This document shows positions 25,152 through 33,630 of a DNA stretch of 64,000 nt, in pieces. A program made the position numbers and the translations under genes. The stretch covers positions 1 through 64,000 of the forward strand of contig CAXBAF010000007.1 in the NCBI GenBank assembly GCA_963973795.1. The letters run 5' to 3'. Every line of letters begins with the position of its first letter. The first letter of the stretch is position 1. The notes beneath the pieces are model-generated. The model was given only the letters and a program-made list of their open reading frames with translations. It made no database searches and was not told where the DNA came from. Origin of the DNA: UBA1926 sp002337215 (GTDB taxonomy: Bacteria > Planctomycetota > Phycisphaerae > Phycisphaerales > UBA1924).

Positions 25152-26108
25152 TCAGGGTGCCACAACCATGAGGTCGCGGAAGCGTTCGACATCGCGCTGA
25201 TCGAGTTTGCCGTCGCCGTTCACGTCGGCGGACTCGTCTTTCGCGTTGTACTTTTCGAGGAAGGTGCTGAAGTCACTCGCGTCGATGCCGCCGTCGTTGT
25301 TGTCGTCGTAGCGGCGGGTGAACTCGCGTTGCGTGCGTTGATCGAACTGATCAAGATACGCCTCGTAAGACTCGTCGAGGTTGAGTTCGCCGTCGCCGTC
25401 CCGGTCGTAGCGTTGGACCGCGTCGCTCCAGGGATTCCCGCCGCCGGGGCCGCCACGGCCTCGCGTGAATTGTTCACGGGCGGCCTGGTTCTCGGCGTCG
25501 GAGAGCTGGCCGTCCCCGTCGGTGTCGAACCGCTCGACCATGCGTGCCTGGCGTTCGATGTCGCGGGCCTCGAGTTCGGCCTCGGCTGCCAGGCGTTCCT
25601 CATCGTTGAGCTCGCCGTCGCCGTCCGCGTCGAAGCGTTCGGTCATCCGTTCGAGCATCCGTTCGCGTCGCTGCGCCTGGAACGCCTCGCGGATGGCCTC
25701 CCGTTCTTCCTCGGAGATCTCACCGTCGCCGTCGGTGTCGAATCGCGCCATGAAATCTTCGCGGCGTTTCTTCATCTCTTCAAACCGCTCGGACCAGTCC
25801 TCGGCGGCCATCGGGGCGTCGGCGAGGCCGGGGCGTCGGCGTCGGTCCCCGCGTCCGCGCTCGCCGCCTCTCCCGGGGCGGTCCTCGGCGGTCCGCCTTT
25901 CTTCGGGTCGCTCGGGCGCGATCATGGGGGCATCGCTGTCGATGCGGGTCGGGCGGTTGATGACCATCGGGCCGCTGTTCTCGGCGGGCTTCGGTGCCGC
26001 GGCGACGGGGTCAACGGATGCCTTCTTCTCGCCGTTCATCGAGATCGCGCCGATTGTTATCACGGCGGCGGCCCCGGCGACGGCGGCAATCATCAGTGGT
26101 TTGCGCAT
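25152..26108 (-). CDS. Secreted multi-EF-hand calcium-binding protein
   Basis: The 318-aa product starts with an uncleaved or weak signal helix (PLMIAAVAGAAAVITIGAIS), then a Pro/Arg/Gly-rich segment, and from about residue 120 six EF-hand loops: FDTDGDGEISEEE, FDADGDGELNDEE, FDTDGDGQLSDAE, YDRDGDGELNLDE, YDDNNDGGIDASD and DVNGDGKLDQRD. The loops have the acidic positions expected for calcium binding. It is probably periplasmic or membrane-tethered. The role is unknown; it could be a calcium buffer or sensor. Confidence 0.88.
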   Translation of the reverse strand: MRKPLMIAAVAGAAAVITIGAISMNGEKKASVDPVAAAPKPAENSGPMVINRPTRIDSDAPMIAPERPEERRTAEDRPGRGGERGRGDRRRRPGLADAPMAAEDWSERFEEMKKRREDFMARFDTDGDGEISEEEREAIREAFQAQRRERMLERMTERFDADGDGELNDEERLAAEAELEARDIERQARMVERFDTDGDGQLSDAENQAAREQFTRGRGGPGGGNPWSDAVQRYDRDGDGELNLDESYEAYLDQFDQRTQREFTRRYDDNNDGGIDASDFSTFLEKYNAKDESADVNGDGKLDQRDVERFRDLMVVAP

Positions 26109-26213
26109 GAGATACCCCCTGTGTGCACTGTTCTATCCATCGGCAGAACGCGGCGGATTCACCCGTATTGCGTGTGTGCGGGAAATCAGACCGAAAACAC
26201 CGGGCTTGGCATG

Positions 26214-26241
26214 AAAAACGCCCCGTCGCGGTGACGGGGCG
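26214..26241 (-). terminator. Terminator of tRNA-Met
   Basis: On the minus strand CGCCCCGTC, a 5-nt loop, GACGGGGCG and then TTTTT form a strong intrinsic terminator 10 bp after the tRNA 3' end. Confidence 0.9.
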
Positions 26242-26251
26242 GTGTTGGAAG

Positions 26252-26325
26252 TGGCGAGGGCGAGACTCGAACTCGCGACCTGAGGGTTATGAATCCTCCG
26301 CTCTAACCGGCTGAGCTACCTCGCC
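26252..26325 (-). tRNA. tRNA-Met (CAT)
   Basis: The 74-nt cloverleaf has acceptor GGCGAGG/CCTCGCC, D-arm GCTC/GAGC, anticodon loop TTCATAA with anticodon CAT, and T-arm GCGAG-TTCGAGT-CTCGC. The G1-C72 pair rules out an initiator; the A31-C39 mismatch is usual for bacterial elongator tRNA-Met. CCA is not encoded. A tRNA-Ile2 with lysidine-modified CAT is the only alternative and fits less well. No integrase or repeated att site is seen beside it. Confidence 0.95.
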
Positions 26326-26431
26326 AGAGGCAGGTGGGAAATATATCCATCGGGGACCCCGCCGTCGCCCCTCGGGGGCCTCCGAAGGCGGATTTCCGGG
26401 AACCGGGGCGGTGTGCGCGGGGTAGGCTCGG

Positions 26432-27952
26432 ATGATGTTCTGGAATCTACCAGGCCGATCGCTCGCGTTCCCCGTGCTGTGCCGGGTGGGTGTTGCGTGT
26501 CTCTCGATCGTGCTTCTGTGGGGGTTGGTTGGGTGCCAGTACGAGTCGATCCGGAGGGCGCAGCTTGCGCACCGCGATGCCGCTCCGGAGATCGCACGCG
26601 AGGAACTCGTTGGGCTGTTGCCCCCGGAGGCGGGGTTCGTGGGGCCGCACGCGGTGCTGGGCTGGCTCGAACTGGGATCGGCGGACCACGCGGTCGGGCG
26701 GTACGACGCGAGTTCGCGTGCATTGCTGCGGGCCGAGGCGGGGTTCGATTCCCATGACGCCCGCGCGCAAACGAGCGTAAGCGAGGAGGCGTTCAGTGCG
26801 ATTACGAGCCCGCTGAGCGTGGCGTACCGCGGGTCGCCGACCGACCGGGTGATGGCGCCGACGCTCCGTGCGGTGAACGCGATGCTCGCGGGTGACGAGG
26901 CGGGAGCGCGGTCTGCGCTGAACGAGGCCGCGATTCGGCAGCAGTTGGCCATCGAACAGCGTCGGTCGGCGATCGACGCGGCGCGGGCCGAGACGCGGTC
27001 AGCATCGTCGGACCGGGTGGATGTGTCACGTTCGGTCGCTGGAGCCATGGCGGACCCGGCGTTCGCCGAGGCGTTCAGGTCGCTGGATCAGTACGAGCCG
27101 TACCGGGGTTTTGTAAATCCGTTCTCTGAGATGTTGCACGCCGCGTTCCGGCTGGCGGTTCCTGTTGATGGCGCGGACCGCGATCGCGCGACGGCGCTGC
27201 TGCGGAGCGTTGCGGGGACGGTGGAGAACCGGTTTGTGCGCGAGGCGTTGCTCGAGGTCGACGGGGGGGAGAGTGCCCCGTCGGTCCATGTCTTCTTCGC
27301 GACGGGGTTTTGCCCGATCCGGGATGAGTTCCGGCTCGATCTTCCGTTGTTTTTTTTCAACGACACCGTTGATTACGTGGGCATCGCGTTCCCCCGGCTC
27401 GCGTTTGACGACGACGCGGTGGGGTATCTGGATCTCGAGTCGCCGGACGCATTGGTGCGCACGGAGATGCTCGCGGATATGGACCGTTTGATGGCGATCG
27501 AGTTCCGCGAAGAACTGCCGACGCTGATGCGGCGGGCGATCATCGCGACGGTGGCAAAGACGGCGGCGGCCTATGGGATCAACGAGGCAACCCGCGACGA
27601 CGAGACGGCGAACGCGCTCGCCCGCATCGCGGCGGGGCTGTATCTGTATTCTCAGAACCGGGCGGACACCCGGGCGTGGGCAACGCTCCCGAAGTCGTAT
27701 CAGTATGCACGGCTCGCGGCGCCCTCAGACGGTCGTGTGCTTGTAAGCACACCGGACGGGCAGAGTGTGTTCGTGGATGTCGCTCCGGATTCGGACACGA
27801 TTGTGTTTGTTCGGAGCCTGCGTCCGGGGGTAGGCTTGCGGGTACGCTCGGTCCGGTTCGGCTCTGGGGCCGGGGGGGCCAACGTCGAGGAAGGGCCGGA
27901 GAAATCGGCTGCGACGCTCTACGAATCACCGACGAACGGAGGCGTGAATTGA
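26432..27952 (+). CDS. COG3014-family lipoprotein
   Basis: The 506-aa product has a signal ending in the lipobox GLVGC, so it is a lipoprotein. The helical body with TPR-like repeats (AVGRYDASSRALLRAEAGF, NPFSEMLHAAFRLAV) and the beta-rich C-terminus match COG3014, which in proteobacteria is linked with ycfL and lpoB. The next two genes are exactly those families. ATG codons at 26432 and 26435 are both possible. The biochemical role is unknown; the context suggests a partner of the LpoB peptidoglycan-synthase activator. Confidence 0.85.
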   Translation: MMFWNLPGRSLAFPVLCRVGVACLSIVLLWGLVGCQYESIRRAQLAHRDAAPEIAREELVGLLPPEAGFVGPHAVLGWLELGSADHAVGRYDASSRALLRAEAGFDSHDARAQTSVSEEAFSAITSPLSVAYRGSPTDRVMAPTLRAVNAMLAGDEAGARSALNEAAIRQQLAIEQRRSAIDAARAETRSASSDRVDVSRSVAGAMADPAFAEAFRSLDQYEPYRGFVNPFSEMLHAAFRLAVPVDGADRDRATALLRSVAGTVENRFVREALLEVDGGESAPSVHVFFATGFCPIRDEFRLDLPLFFFNDTVDYVGIAFPRLAFDDDAVGYLDLESPDALVRTEMLADMDRLMAIEFREELPTLMRRAIIATVAKTAAAYGINEATRDDETANALARIAAGLYLYSQNRADTRAWATLPKSYQYARLAAPSDGRVLVSTPDGQSVFVDVAPDSDTIVFVRSLRPGVGLRVRSVRFGSGAGGANVEEGPEKSAATLYESPTNGGVN

Positions 27953-27954
27953 CC

Positions 27955-28386
27955 ATGCGAATCAGTGGAATCGCGATTTTGGGCACGCTCGCTCTGGGCT
28001 GGCTCGCGGGGTGCCACAGCGGCCCGCCGGCCTCGGTCAACACCGTCGGCCCAGCGCAGCGGCGGGCGGTCCCGACCCCGGTCGCGGATGAGCGGCTGAT
28101 TACCGACGAGTTGTTCGCGAACTCGGCGGTGGTGACGGGGCTGATCGAGGGCACGACCCCGGACGGGCTCCGTGTGATCGAGGCGGAGGTGCAGAATGCG
28201 ACGAATCGGCACGTGCCGTTCCGCTGGCGGACGTCGTGGTACGACGACCGGGGGCTCGAGGTGCGCGGGCCGACGGTGGTGTGGCGGCACGAGGTGCTGC
28301 CCCCCGGGGCGTTCCGGCGCGTGACGGCGGTGGCGGTGTCGCCTGCGGCGTATGACTTCCGGATGGAATTTTTGTCGGACCGGTAA
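27955..28386 (+). CDS. YcfL-family (DUF1425) lipoprotein
   Basis: The 143-aa product has the lipobox GWLAGC and a single beta-sandwich domain matching DUF1425/YcfL (VIEAEVQNATNRHVPFRWRT, WYDDRGLEV, SPAAYDFRMEFLS). It starts 2 bp after the COG3014 stop codon, indicating translational coupling. The frame is open far upstream, but that part overlaps COG3014. The function in cell-wall synthesis is by association. Confidence 0.87.
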   Translation: MRISGIAILGTLALGWLAGCHSGPPASVNTVGPAQRRAVPTPVADERLITDELFANSAVVTGLIEGTTPDGLRVIEAEVQNATNRHVPFRWRTSWYDDRGLEVRGPTVVWRHEVLPPGAFRRVTAVAVSPAAYDFRMEFLSDR

Positions 28387-28459
28387 TGATTCAATGACTG
28401 GTTGTCGGCCGGCGGCGTGCGCGCGCGGGCATGCGGCGGCGGGACACGAAAGGGATGCG

Positions 28460-29077
28460 ATGCGGCGGATGCTCGTGAGATCGGCGGTTTGTGGAGTGGT
28501 GCTCGCGGGGCTCGGACTCGCGGGCTGCGAGACATCACCGGTCTCGAACCGGACGCCTTCGCCGACGCGGCGGGTGGGCGAGACGCAGACGCTGGAGACG
28601 CGCCGGCTGAACCAGCGGGACCTCGAAGATTTCGCGGCCGAGCTCGCGGACGGGTTGATCCGGTCGGGCCGACTCGTCGCGTTCGATGATCAGGGTCCTC
28701 CTTTGGTGCTCATCTCGCGCTTTGTCAACGAGGGTGGGCGGGGCACGATGCACATCGATCGCAACCGGGTGTTCGCCCGGGTGCTCGATGCGATGAACAG
28801 AGCCGGGGTCGCGACGGCGTATGTGGATGATGATCCGACGGTGGAGGCGATCCGCCGCGAGGCGCGAGCCGCGGGGCGTGCGGTGCCCGAGCCTGACTAT
28901 TCGGTGGTGCTTCGGGTGTATGAGGACGTGGCGAGCGTCGGGAACATCAGCGAATTTCAGTACATCCTGCAGATGCAGGTCGCGGCGCTCGATGGGCCTC
29001 GGGTGGGGACGATGGTCTGGAGCGAGGAGCGGGTGATCGCCAAGCAATCGCCTCGGGGCGGGGTGATCGGGCCCTGA
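28460..29077 (+). CDS. lpoB: LpoB-like penicillin-binding protein activator
   Basis: LpoB is an outer-membrane lipoprotein that reaches through the periplasm to stimulate the PBP1b transglycosylase and transpeptidase. The 205-aa product has the lipobox GLGLAGC, a short linker, and the LpoB TolB_N-like domain (NQRDLEDFAAELADGLIRSG, LISRFVNEGGRGTMHIDRN, YILQMQVAALDG). An AAAGGG lies about 5 bp upstream of the ATG. It is third in the COG3014-ycfL-lpoB set and precedes murC. Target and topology in a planctomycete are inference. Confidence 0.85.
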   Translation: MRRMLVRSAVCGVVLAGLGLAGCETSPVSNRTPSPTRRVGETQTLETRRLNQRDLEDFAAELADGLIRSGRLVAFDDQGPPLVLISRFVNEGGRGTMHIDRNRVFARVLDAMNRAGVATAYVDDDPTVEAIRREARAAGRAVPEPDYSVVLRVYEDVASVGNISEFQYILQMQVAALDGPRVGTMVWSEERVIAKQSPRGGVIGP

Positions 29078-29270
29078 GTTGCGGCTCCCGTCTGTGGCCC
29101 CGATCGGATCCTCGGGGTGGGCATGACGGGTATGCCCCCGGGTCGGGGCGGTTCGTTGTCGGTCCCCGGCGGTGATGGCCGATATCCGGGGTATGACAGA
29201 CGGATCGAACGAATTTCTGGCGGACGGGTTCGGGACGGACGGGCACGGGGGAGTGATTGGGACGGTGTGC

Positions 29271-30776
29271 ATGTCGATCGGGCTGACGAGGCCGTTTCTG
29301 GTTGGCATCGGTGGGTGCGGGATGTCTGCGCTCGCGCGGGTGCTGTCCGAGGATGGCGCGACGGTGCGCGGCTCGGACATGACCCCGAGCGATGTGACCC
29401 GGGGCCTCGACGAGGCCGGGATCGCGGTCGACTTTGACCAATCGGGCGTTGCTTTGCCTGTCGACATCGATGGGGTGATTGTCTCGGCGGCGATCCGCCC
29501 GGATCACCCGCAGCATGTTGCCGCGGTGGAACGCGGGCTCGCGGTCTTTACCTACGCAGAGGCGCTGGGACGCTGTATGGGCGGTCGGACGGGGGTCTCG
29601 ATCGCGGGGACGCACGGGAAGAGCACGACAACGGCGATGCTCGGTTGCGTGCTTGCGGACGCGGGGCTCGACCCTGGCGTGATCGTTGGTGCGTCGTGCG
29701 GGCAGCTCGCCGGCGGGGCGCTCGCGACGGGTGCGCGTCGGGGCATGCCCGGCGGCGCGGGGTTCCGGCTTGGTGCGAAGGCGGTCCCAGCGGGACCTCT
29801 GACGGGCAAGCCCGGGTTCCTGCTCGCGGAAGCCTGCGAGTTCAATCGGTCGTTCCATCACCACAGGCCCGTGATCGGTGCGGTGATGAATGTCGAGGCG
29901 GACCACCTAGATATCTACGGCTCGCTCGACGCGGTCGTGGAGGCGTTCGCGGGATTCGCGGCGTTGCTCCCGGCTGAGGAAGAGGGCGGGCGGCTGCTGA
30001 TCGGGCACGACGGTGCGCATCGCCGTGAGATCACCGCCGGCCTGGGCTGCGCGATCGAGACGATCGGTTTCAGCCCCGCAGCGGACTGGGTCGTGTCGCA
30101 CGATGCGGGTTCTGGCGGCGTCTCGATCGAGGGCCCCGGCGGGGTGCGCACGGGTTGGACGAATACGATGCCGGGTGACCACAACGCGATGAATTCTGCG
30201 ACGGCGGCGGCCTTGGCGATCGGGATGGGTGCGGACCCCGAGGTCGTTGGTCGTTCGCTCTCGGCCTTCCGGGGGCTCGATCGGCGGATGCAGGACCTGG
30301 GCGAGCGAACGCTGCCCGGGGGCGGCGCGGTGCGGGTCTTCGACGACTACGGGCACCACCCGACCGAGATCGACGCGACGCTGCGGGCGTTGCGGCATTC
30401 GGCGGTGAGCGAAGGGGGGCGGCTGGTGTGCGTGTTCCAGCCGCACCAGCACAGCCGGACGCGGTTCCTGCTCGATGAGTTCGCGACGAGTTTCGAGCAG
30501 GCGGACGTGGTGATCGTTCCGCACATCTACTTTGTGCGCGACAGCGAGGCCGAGAAGCAGAAGGTGTCCGCGGCCGACCTGGTGGATCGGCTCCGGACGC
30601 GCGGTGTGCGTGCGATGCACCTGTATCCGTTCGGGGCGATCGTCGAGGCGCTCGAGCACGTGTGCCGGGACGGTGATGTGCTGGTCGTCATGGGCGCGGG
30701 CCCGGTGTGGGAGGTTGCCCACGGCTTTGTTGCCCAGGGCGAAGCCGAATCGCCCGGCGCGGCGGTGGCGGGGTGA
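29271..30776 (+). CDS. murC: UDP-N-acetylmuramate-L-alanine ligase
   Basis: MurC adds the first amino acid, L-Ala, to UDP-MurNAc in the cytoplasm. The product has the Rossmann motif GIGGCGMSALA, the ATP loop GTHGKSTT (residues 113-120), the Mur-ligase central EACEFNRSF and NVEADHLDIY segments, and DDYGHHPTEI and FQPHQHSRT in the C-terminal domain. The frame opens at 29172, but the extra 33 residues are atypical; ATG 29271 puts the start a few residues before the dinucleotide motif. There is a 60-residue insertion-like stretch after SCGQLAGG. It overlaps murB by 4 bp. Confidence 0.96.
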   Translation: MSIGLTRPFLVGIGGCGMSALARVLSEDGATVRGSDMTPSDVTRGLDEAGIAVDFDQSGVALPVDIDGVIVSAAIRPDHPQHVAAVERGLAVFTYAEALGRCMGGRTGVSIAGTHGKSTTTAMLGCVLADAGLDPGVIVGASCGQLAGGALATGARRGMPGGAGFRLGAKAVPAGPLTGKPGFLLAEACEFNRSFHHHRPVIGAVMNVEADHLDIYGSLDAVVEAFAGFAALLPAEEEGGRLLIGHDGAHRREITAGLGCAIETIGFSPAADWVVSHDAGSGGVSIEGPGGVRTGWTNTMPGDHNAMNSATAAALAIGMGADPEVVGRSLSAFRGLDRRMQDLGERTLPGGGAVRVFDDYGHHPTEIDATLRALRHSAVSEGGRLVCVFQPHQHSRTRFLLDEFATSFEQADVVIVPHIYFVRDSEAEKQKVSAADLVDRLRTRGVRAMHLYPFGAIVEALEHVCRDGDVLVVMGAGPVWEVAHGFVAQGEAESPGAAVAG

Positions 30777-31702
30777 GCGTCGTGTCTGCCGGGTTGCAGA
30801 TCGCTGAGCGTGCGCCGATCCCGACCTGGCTCGGGGTGGGTGGCGTGGCGGATCGGCTCTGCCGGCCTCGGGATGTGGCGAAGGTCTCGGCGTGTGTGCG
30901 GGCGCACGGAGACATCCGCGTGCTGGGTGACGGGGCGAATCTGCTGGTCGATGATGACGGCGTGGGCGGGTTGGTGATCGATACGGCGGGCCTTGATGAG
31001 GTCGAGATCGACGACCGGACAGGGTTGGTCCGTGTAGGCGCGGGGGTGAACCTCCCGAAACTGATCACGCGGTGCGCTCGGGTGGGTCTGCGCGGTCTGG
31101 AAGTCCTCGCGGGGATCCCGGCGTCGGTCGGGGGGGCTGCCGTGATGAACGCGGGTGGGCGGTTCGGGGCGATCGCCGACACGATCCACGCGGTCGAGAT
31201 CGTGCGTGAGGATGGGGCGGTGGAGCGGGTCGAACGCGGTGCGATCGCGTACGGGTACCGGGCGAGCGGGCTGGCGGGTGTGGTCGTCGGGGTGGAGTTT
31301 GGGCTCGAGCCGGGTGATCCGGTGGCGATCCGCGATCGGCTGAAATCGTGCATGGCGTATAAAAAGAATTCGCAGCCGATGGCGGCGGATTCGGCGGGGT
31401 GCTGTTTCAAGAACCCGCTGTTGGCCGAACCGATTGACGGGATCGGAGAAGAGGGGGCACGGGTGAGCGCAGGGATGCTGATTGACCGTGCGGGGTGCAA
31501 GGGGTTGCGATCGGGCGGCGCGGTGGTGAGCGGCGAGCATGCGAATTTTCTGGTGACCGAGCGAGGCGCGTGCGCGGGGGATGTGATCCGTCTGATGGAC
31601 GAGGTGGCGGCCCGGGTGCGCGACACGTTCGGCGTTGAACTGGAACGCGAGGTCGTGGTCTGGCGACGTGGTTGTAAAGAGCAGCTGGAGGGCTCGCGAT
31701 GA
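30773..31702 (+). CDS. murB: UDP-N-acetylenolpyruvoylglucosamine reductase
   Basis: MurB reduces the enolpyruvyl group using FAD and NADPH to form UDP-MurNAc. The 309-aa product has the FAD-binding segments VLGDGANLLV and GLEVLAGIPASVGGAAVMNAG and the type II catalytic region SAGCCFKNP. The usual catalytic Ser in this motif is Cys here. The GTG start overlaps the murC stop (GTGA), and its own stop overlaps ddl (ATGA), so the genes are translationally coupled. Confidence 0.95.
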   Translation: MSVVSAGLQIAERAPIPTWLGVGGVADRLCRPRDVAKVSACVRAHGDIRVLGDGANLLVDDDGVGGLVIDTAGLDEVEIDDRTGLVRVGAGVNLPKLITRCARVGLRGLEVLAGIPASVGGAAVMNAGGRFGAIADTIHAVEIVREDGAVERVERGAIAYGYRASGLAGVVVGVEFGLEPGDPVAIRDRLKSCMAYKKNSQPMAADSAGCCFKNPLLAEPIDGIGEEGARVSAGMLIDRAGCKGLRSGGAVVSGEHANFLVTERGACAGDVIRLMDEVAARVRDTFGVELEREVVVWRRGCKEQLEGSR

Positions 31703-32667
31703 GTTTGCCTTCGGTGCTCGTGCTGGCAGGCGGGCCTGACGCGGAGCGGGCGATCAGTCTCGAGAGTGGGGCGGCGGTTGCTCGCGCCCTGCGGGAGGCT
31801 GGGCACGCGGTCGAGTTTTGCGAGATAGACGGTTTGGACGGGTCGGCACTGGACGCAATGCCGGGCGATGTCGTGTTTCCTGTGCTCCACGGACTGTGGG
31901 GCGAGGGCGGCCCGTTGCAATCGGTGCTCGAGGCTGCTCGTGAGCGGACGGGGCGGGGGTATGTCGGGTGTGGGCCTTCGGCGTCCCGGCTGGCGATGGA
32001 CAAACTCGCGACGAAGATCGCGGCCGGGCGAGCGGGCGTGCGGACACCGCTTGCGGGGGTCGTGGACCCACGTGACGTGTCGTGCTGCGTGCCGCTGCCG
32101 GTGGTGGTGAAGCCGGTTCACGAGGGGTCGAGCGTCGGGCTGATGATCTGCCGGGATCTCGAGGCGTGGGCGACCGCTCGCGAACTGGTCGCGGCGGATT
32201 CACAGACGGCTCGGGTGTACATGGCCGAGATGATGATCTCGGGGCGCGAGGTGACGGTGTCGCTCGTCGAGGACGGCGATGGCGGGTTTCTGGATCTCCC
32301 GCTTGTGGAGATTATCGCGAGCGGTGGGGTGTATGACTATGACGCGAAGTACACGCGCGGGGATACGCGGTATGTGGTCGAACCCGGGTTGCCCGATGGC
32401 CTGGCGGATGAGATCCGCGAGGCGGCGATCCGGCTCGCGCTGGTGATCGGTGCCCGGGATCTTTCGCGGGTTGATTTTCTGATCGATGGCGAAGGCGTCG
32501 CGTGGTTGCTCGAGCTGAACACGATGCCGGGTTTCACGGCTTCGAGCCTGCTTCCCAAGGCCGCGGCGGCGCGGGGGATCGGGCTTCCGGCACTCGTGTC
32601 GCGGTTGGTCTCGTTGGCGGCTGCGCGTTCGTCGGACGGCGCGGCGTGCGAGAAGATGTCTCGCTGA
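31699..32667 (+). CDS. ddl: D-alanine-D-alanine ligase
   Basis: Ddl makes the D-Ala-D-Ala dipeptide used by MurF, and is cytosolic. The 322-aa product is an ATP-grasp enzyme: VFPVLHGLWGEGGPLQ, LPVVVKPVHEGSSVG, ARDLSRVDFLI and the metal-binding LLELNTMPGFT. The ATG overlaps the murB stop codon by 4 bp. Which depsipeptide specificity it has (Ala or Lac) cannot be judged with certainty; the context supports D-Ala. Confidence 0.95.
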   Translation: MSLPSVLVLAGGPDAERAISLESGAAVARALREAGHAVEFCEIDGLDGSALDAMPGDVVFPVLHGLWGEGGPLQSVLEAARERTGRGYVGCGPSASRLAMDKLATKIAAGRAGVRTPLAGVVDPRDVSCCVPLPVVVKPVHEGSSVGLMICRDLEAWATARELVAADSQTARVYMAEMMISGREVTVSLVEDGDGGFLDLPLVEIIASGGVYDYDAKYTRGDTRYVVEPGLPDGLADEIREAAIRLALVIGARDLSRVDFLIDGEGVAWLLELNTMPGFTASSLLPKAAAARGIGLPALVSRLVSLAAARSSDGAACEKMSR

Positions 32668-32685
32668 CTCTTTGTGAACGGAATC

Positions 32686-33630
32686 ATGATGGCGAAGCAA
32701 ACGAGACGGTCCAAGAAGAAGACACCGCGCAACTGGAAGGGGTACGGGCGCATCGCGTTGCGTTGCGTTTCGGTTCTGCTGCTGATCGTGTTGGCGTTCT
32801 CGCTCGTGTTCGGCGTGGGGCGATTACGCACGCATGCGGAGGGGCGATTACTTCTGGCGGGACAGAACGCCGCGCCGGATCGGGTGGGCGCGTTCACGGT
32901 GTCGTTCGCGTGGCCCGCGCTGCGGAACACGCCTGGCGAGACCTGGATGCGGCCCGAGGACATGGCGTCGCTGACGCGGGTTGCTGAGTCGGTTGTGCGG
33001 CGGGACGCGCCGCTGAGTGTCGTGCCGCTTCGGGCGGTGTCCGAAACGCTGGGCGATACGGGGTGGTTCGATGGCGATCCGGTCGTCCGTCGCGTGGGGC
33101 CCGGGCGGATCGACGTGGATGGCGACTGGCGGATTCCCGCGGCGGTCGTGCGTTGGGAAGGGATCGATCATCTGGTTTCGGACGCGGCGATGCCGATGCC
33201 GGTCGAGGTCCCGGCGGGTGGGCTGAATCTTCCGTTTATCGAGGGTGTTTACAGCGGTGCGGTCGTCCGCGGCGCCGCGCGATACGCGAACCCCTGGCCT
33301 GGGCCCGGGGTGCGTGTCGGGCTCGATCTTCTCGGGGTGATCCGGAGTAGGGGGTTGGGTGCGGAGGTGTCGGGAATCGACGTCGCGGGGTATCTTAACG
33401 GGGGGCCTATCGAGATCGTTTCTGCGGACGGGAATCGGGTTGTGTGGGGCTCGCCTGTTGATGAGTGGATCCCCGGGGAGCCGACGGTGAACGAGAAGAT
33501 CGCGCGACTCGAGCAGTTGATCGAACGCACCGGCGCGATCGATGCGGGGCAGCGGCGTGTGGAGATCCATCGGGCCCGGGTCGAGATCGATCGCACGGGA
33601 TCGCTCGGCGGCGGGACTGGTTCGGACTGA
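32686..33630 (+). CDS. FtsQ/DivIB-like divisome protein
   Basis: The product has a basic cytoplasmic start (MAKQTRRSKKKTPRNW), one membrane helix (RCVSVLLLIVLAFSLVFGVG) and an extracytoplasmic part in which ETLGDTGWFDGDPVVRRVGP and RIPAAVVRWEGIDHLVSDA recall the FtsQ POTRA-beta segment. The position directly after murC-murB-ddl is the standard ftsQ place. Overall sequence similarity is weak, so the call rests largely on topology and synteny. ATG at 32686 or 32689, or GTG at 32674, are possible starts. It overlaps the next gene (TGATG). Confidence 0.65.
   Translation: MMAKQTRRSKKKTPRNWKGYGRIALRCVSVLLLIVLAFSLVFGVGRLRTHAEGRLLLAGQNAAPDRVGAFTVSFAWPALRNTPGETWMRPEDMASLTRVAESVVRRDAPLSVVPLRAVSETLGDTGWFDGDPVVRRVGPGRIDVDGDWRIPAAVVRWEGIDHLVSDAAMPMPVEVPAGGLNLPFIEGVYSGAVVRGAARYANPWPGPGVRVGLDLLGVIRSRGLGAEVSGIDVAGYLNGGPIEIVSADGNRVVWGSPVDEWIPGEPTVNEKIARLEQLIERTGAIDAGQRRVEIHRARVEIDRTGSLGGGTGSD

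Noticed and set aside
26252..26325. tRNA as an integration site for a mobile element
   Set aside because: No integrase and no repeated 3' tRNA fragment were seen in the flanking sequence.
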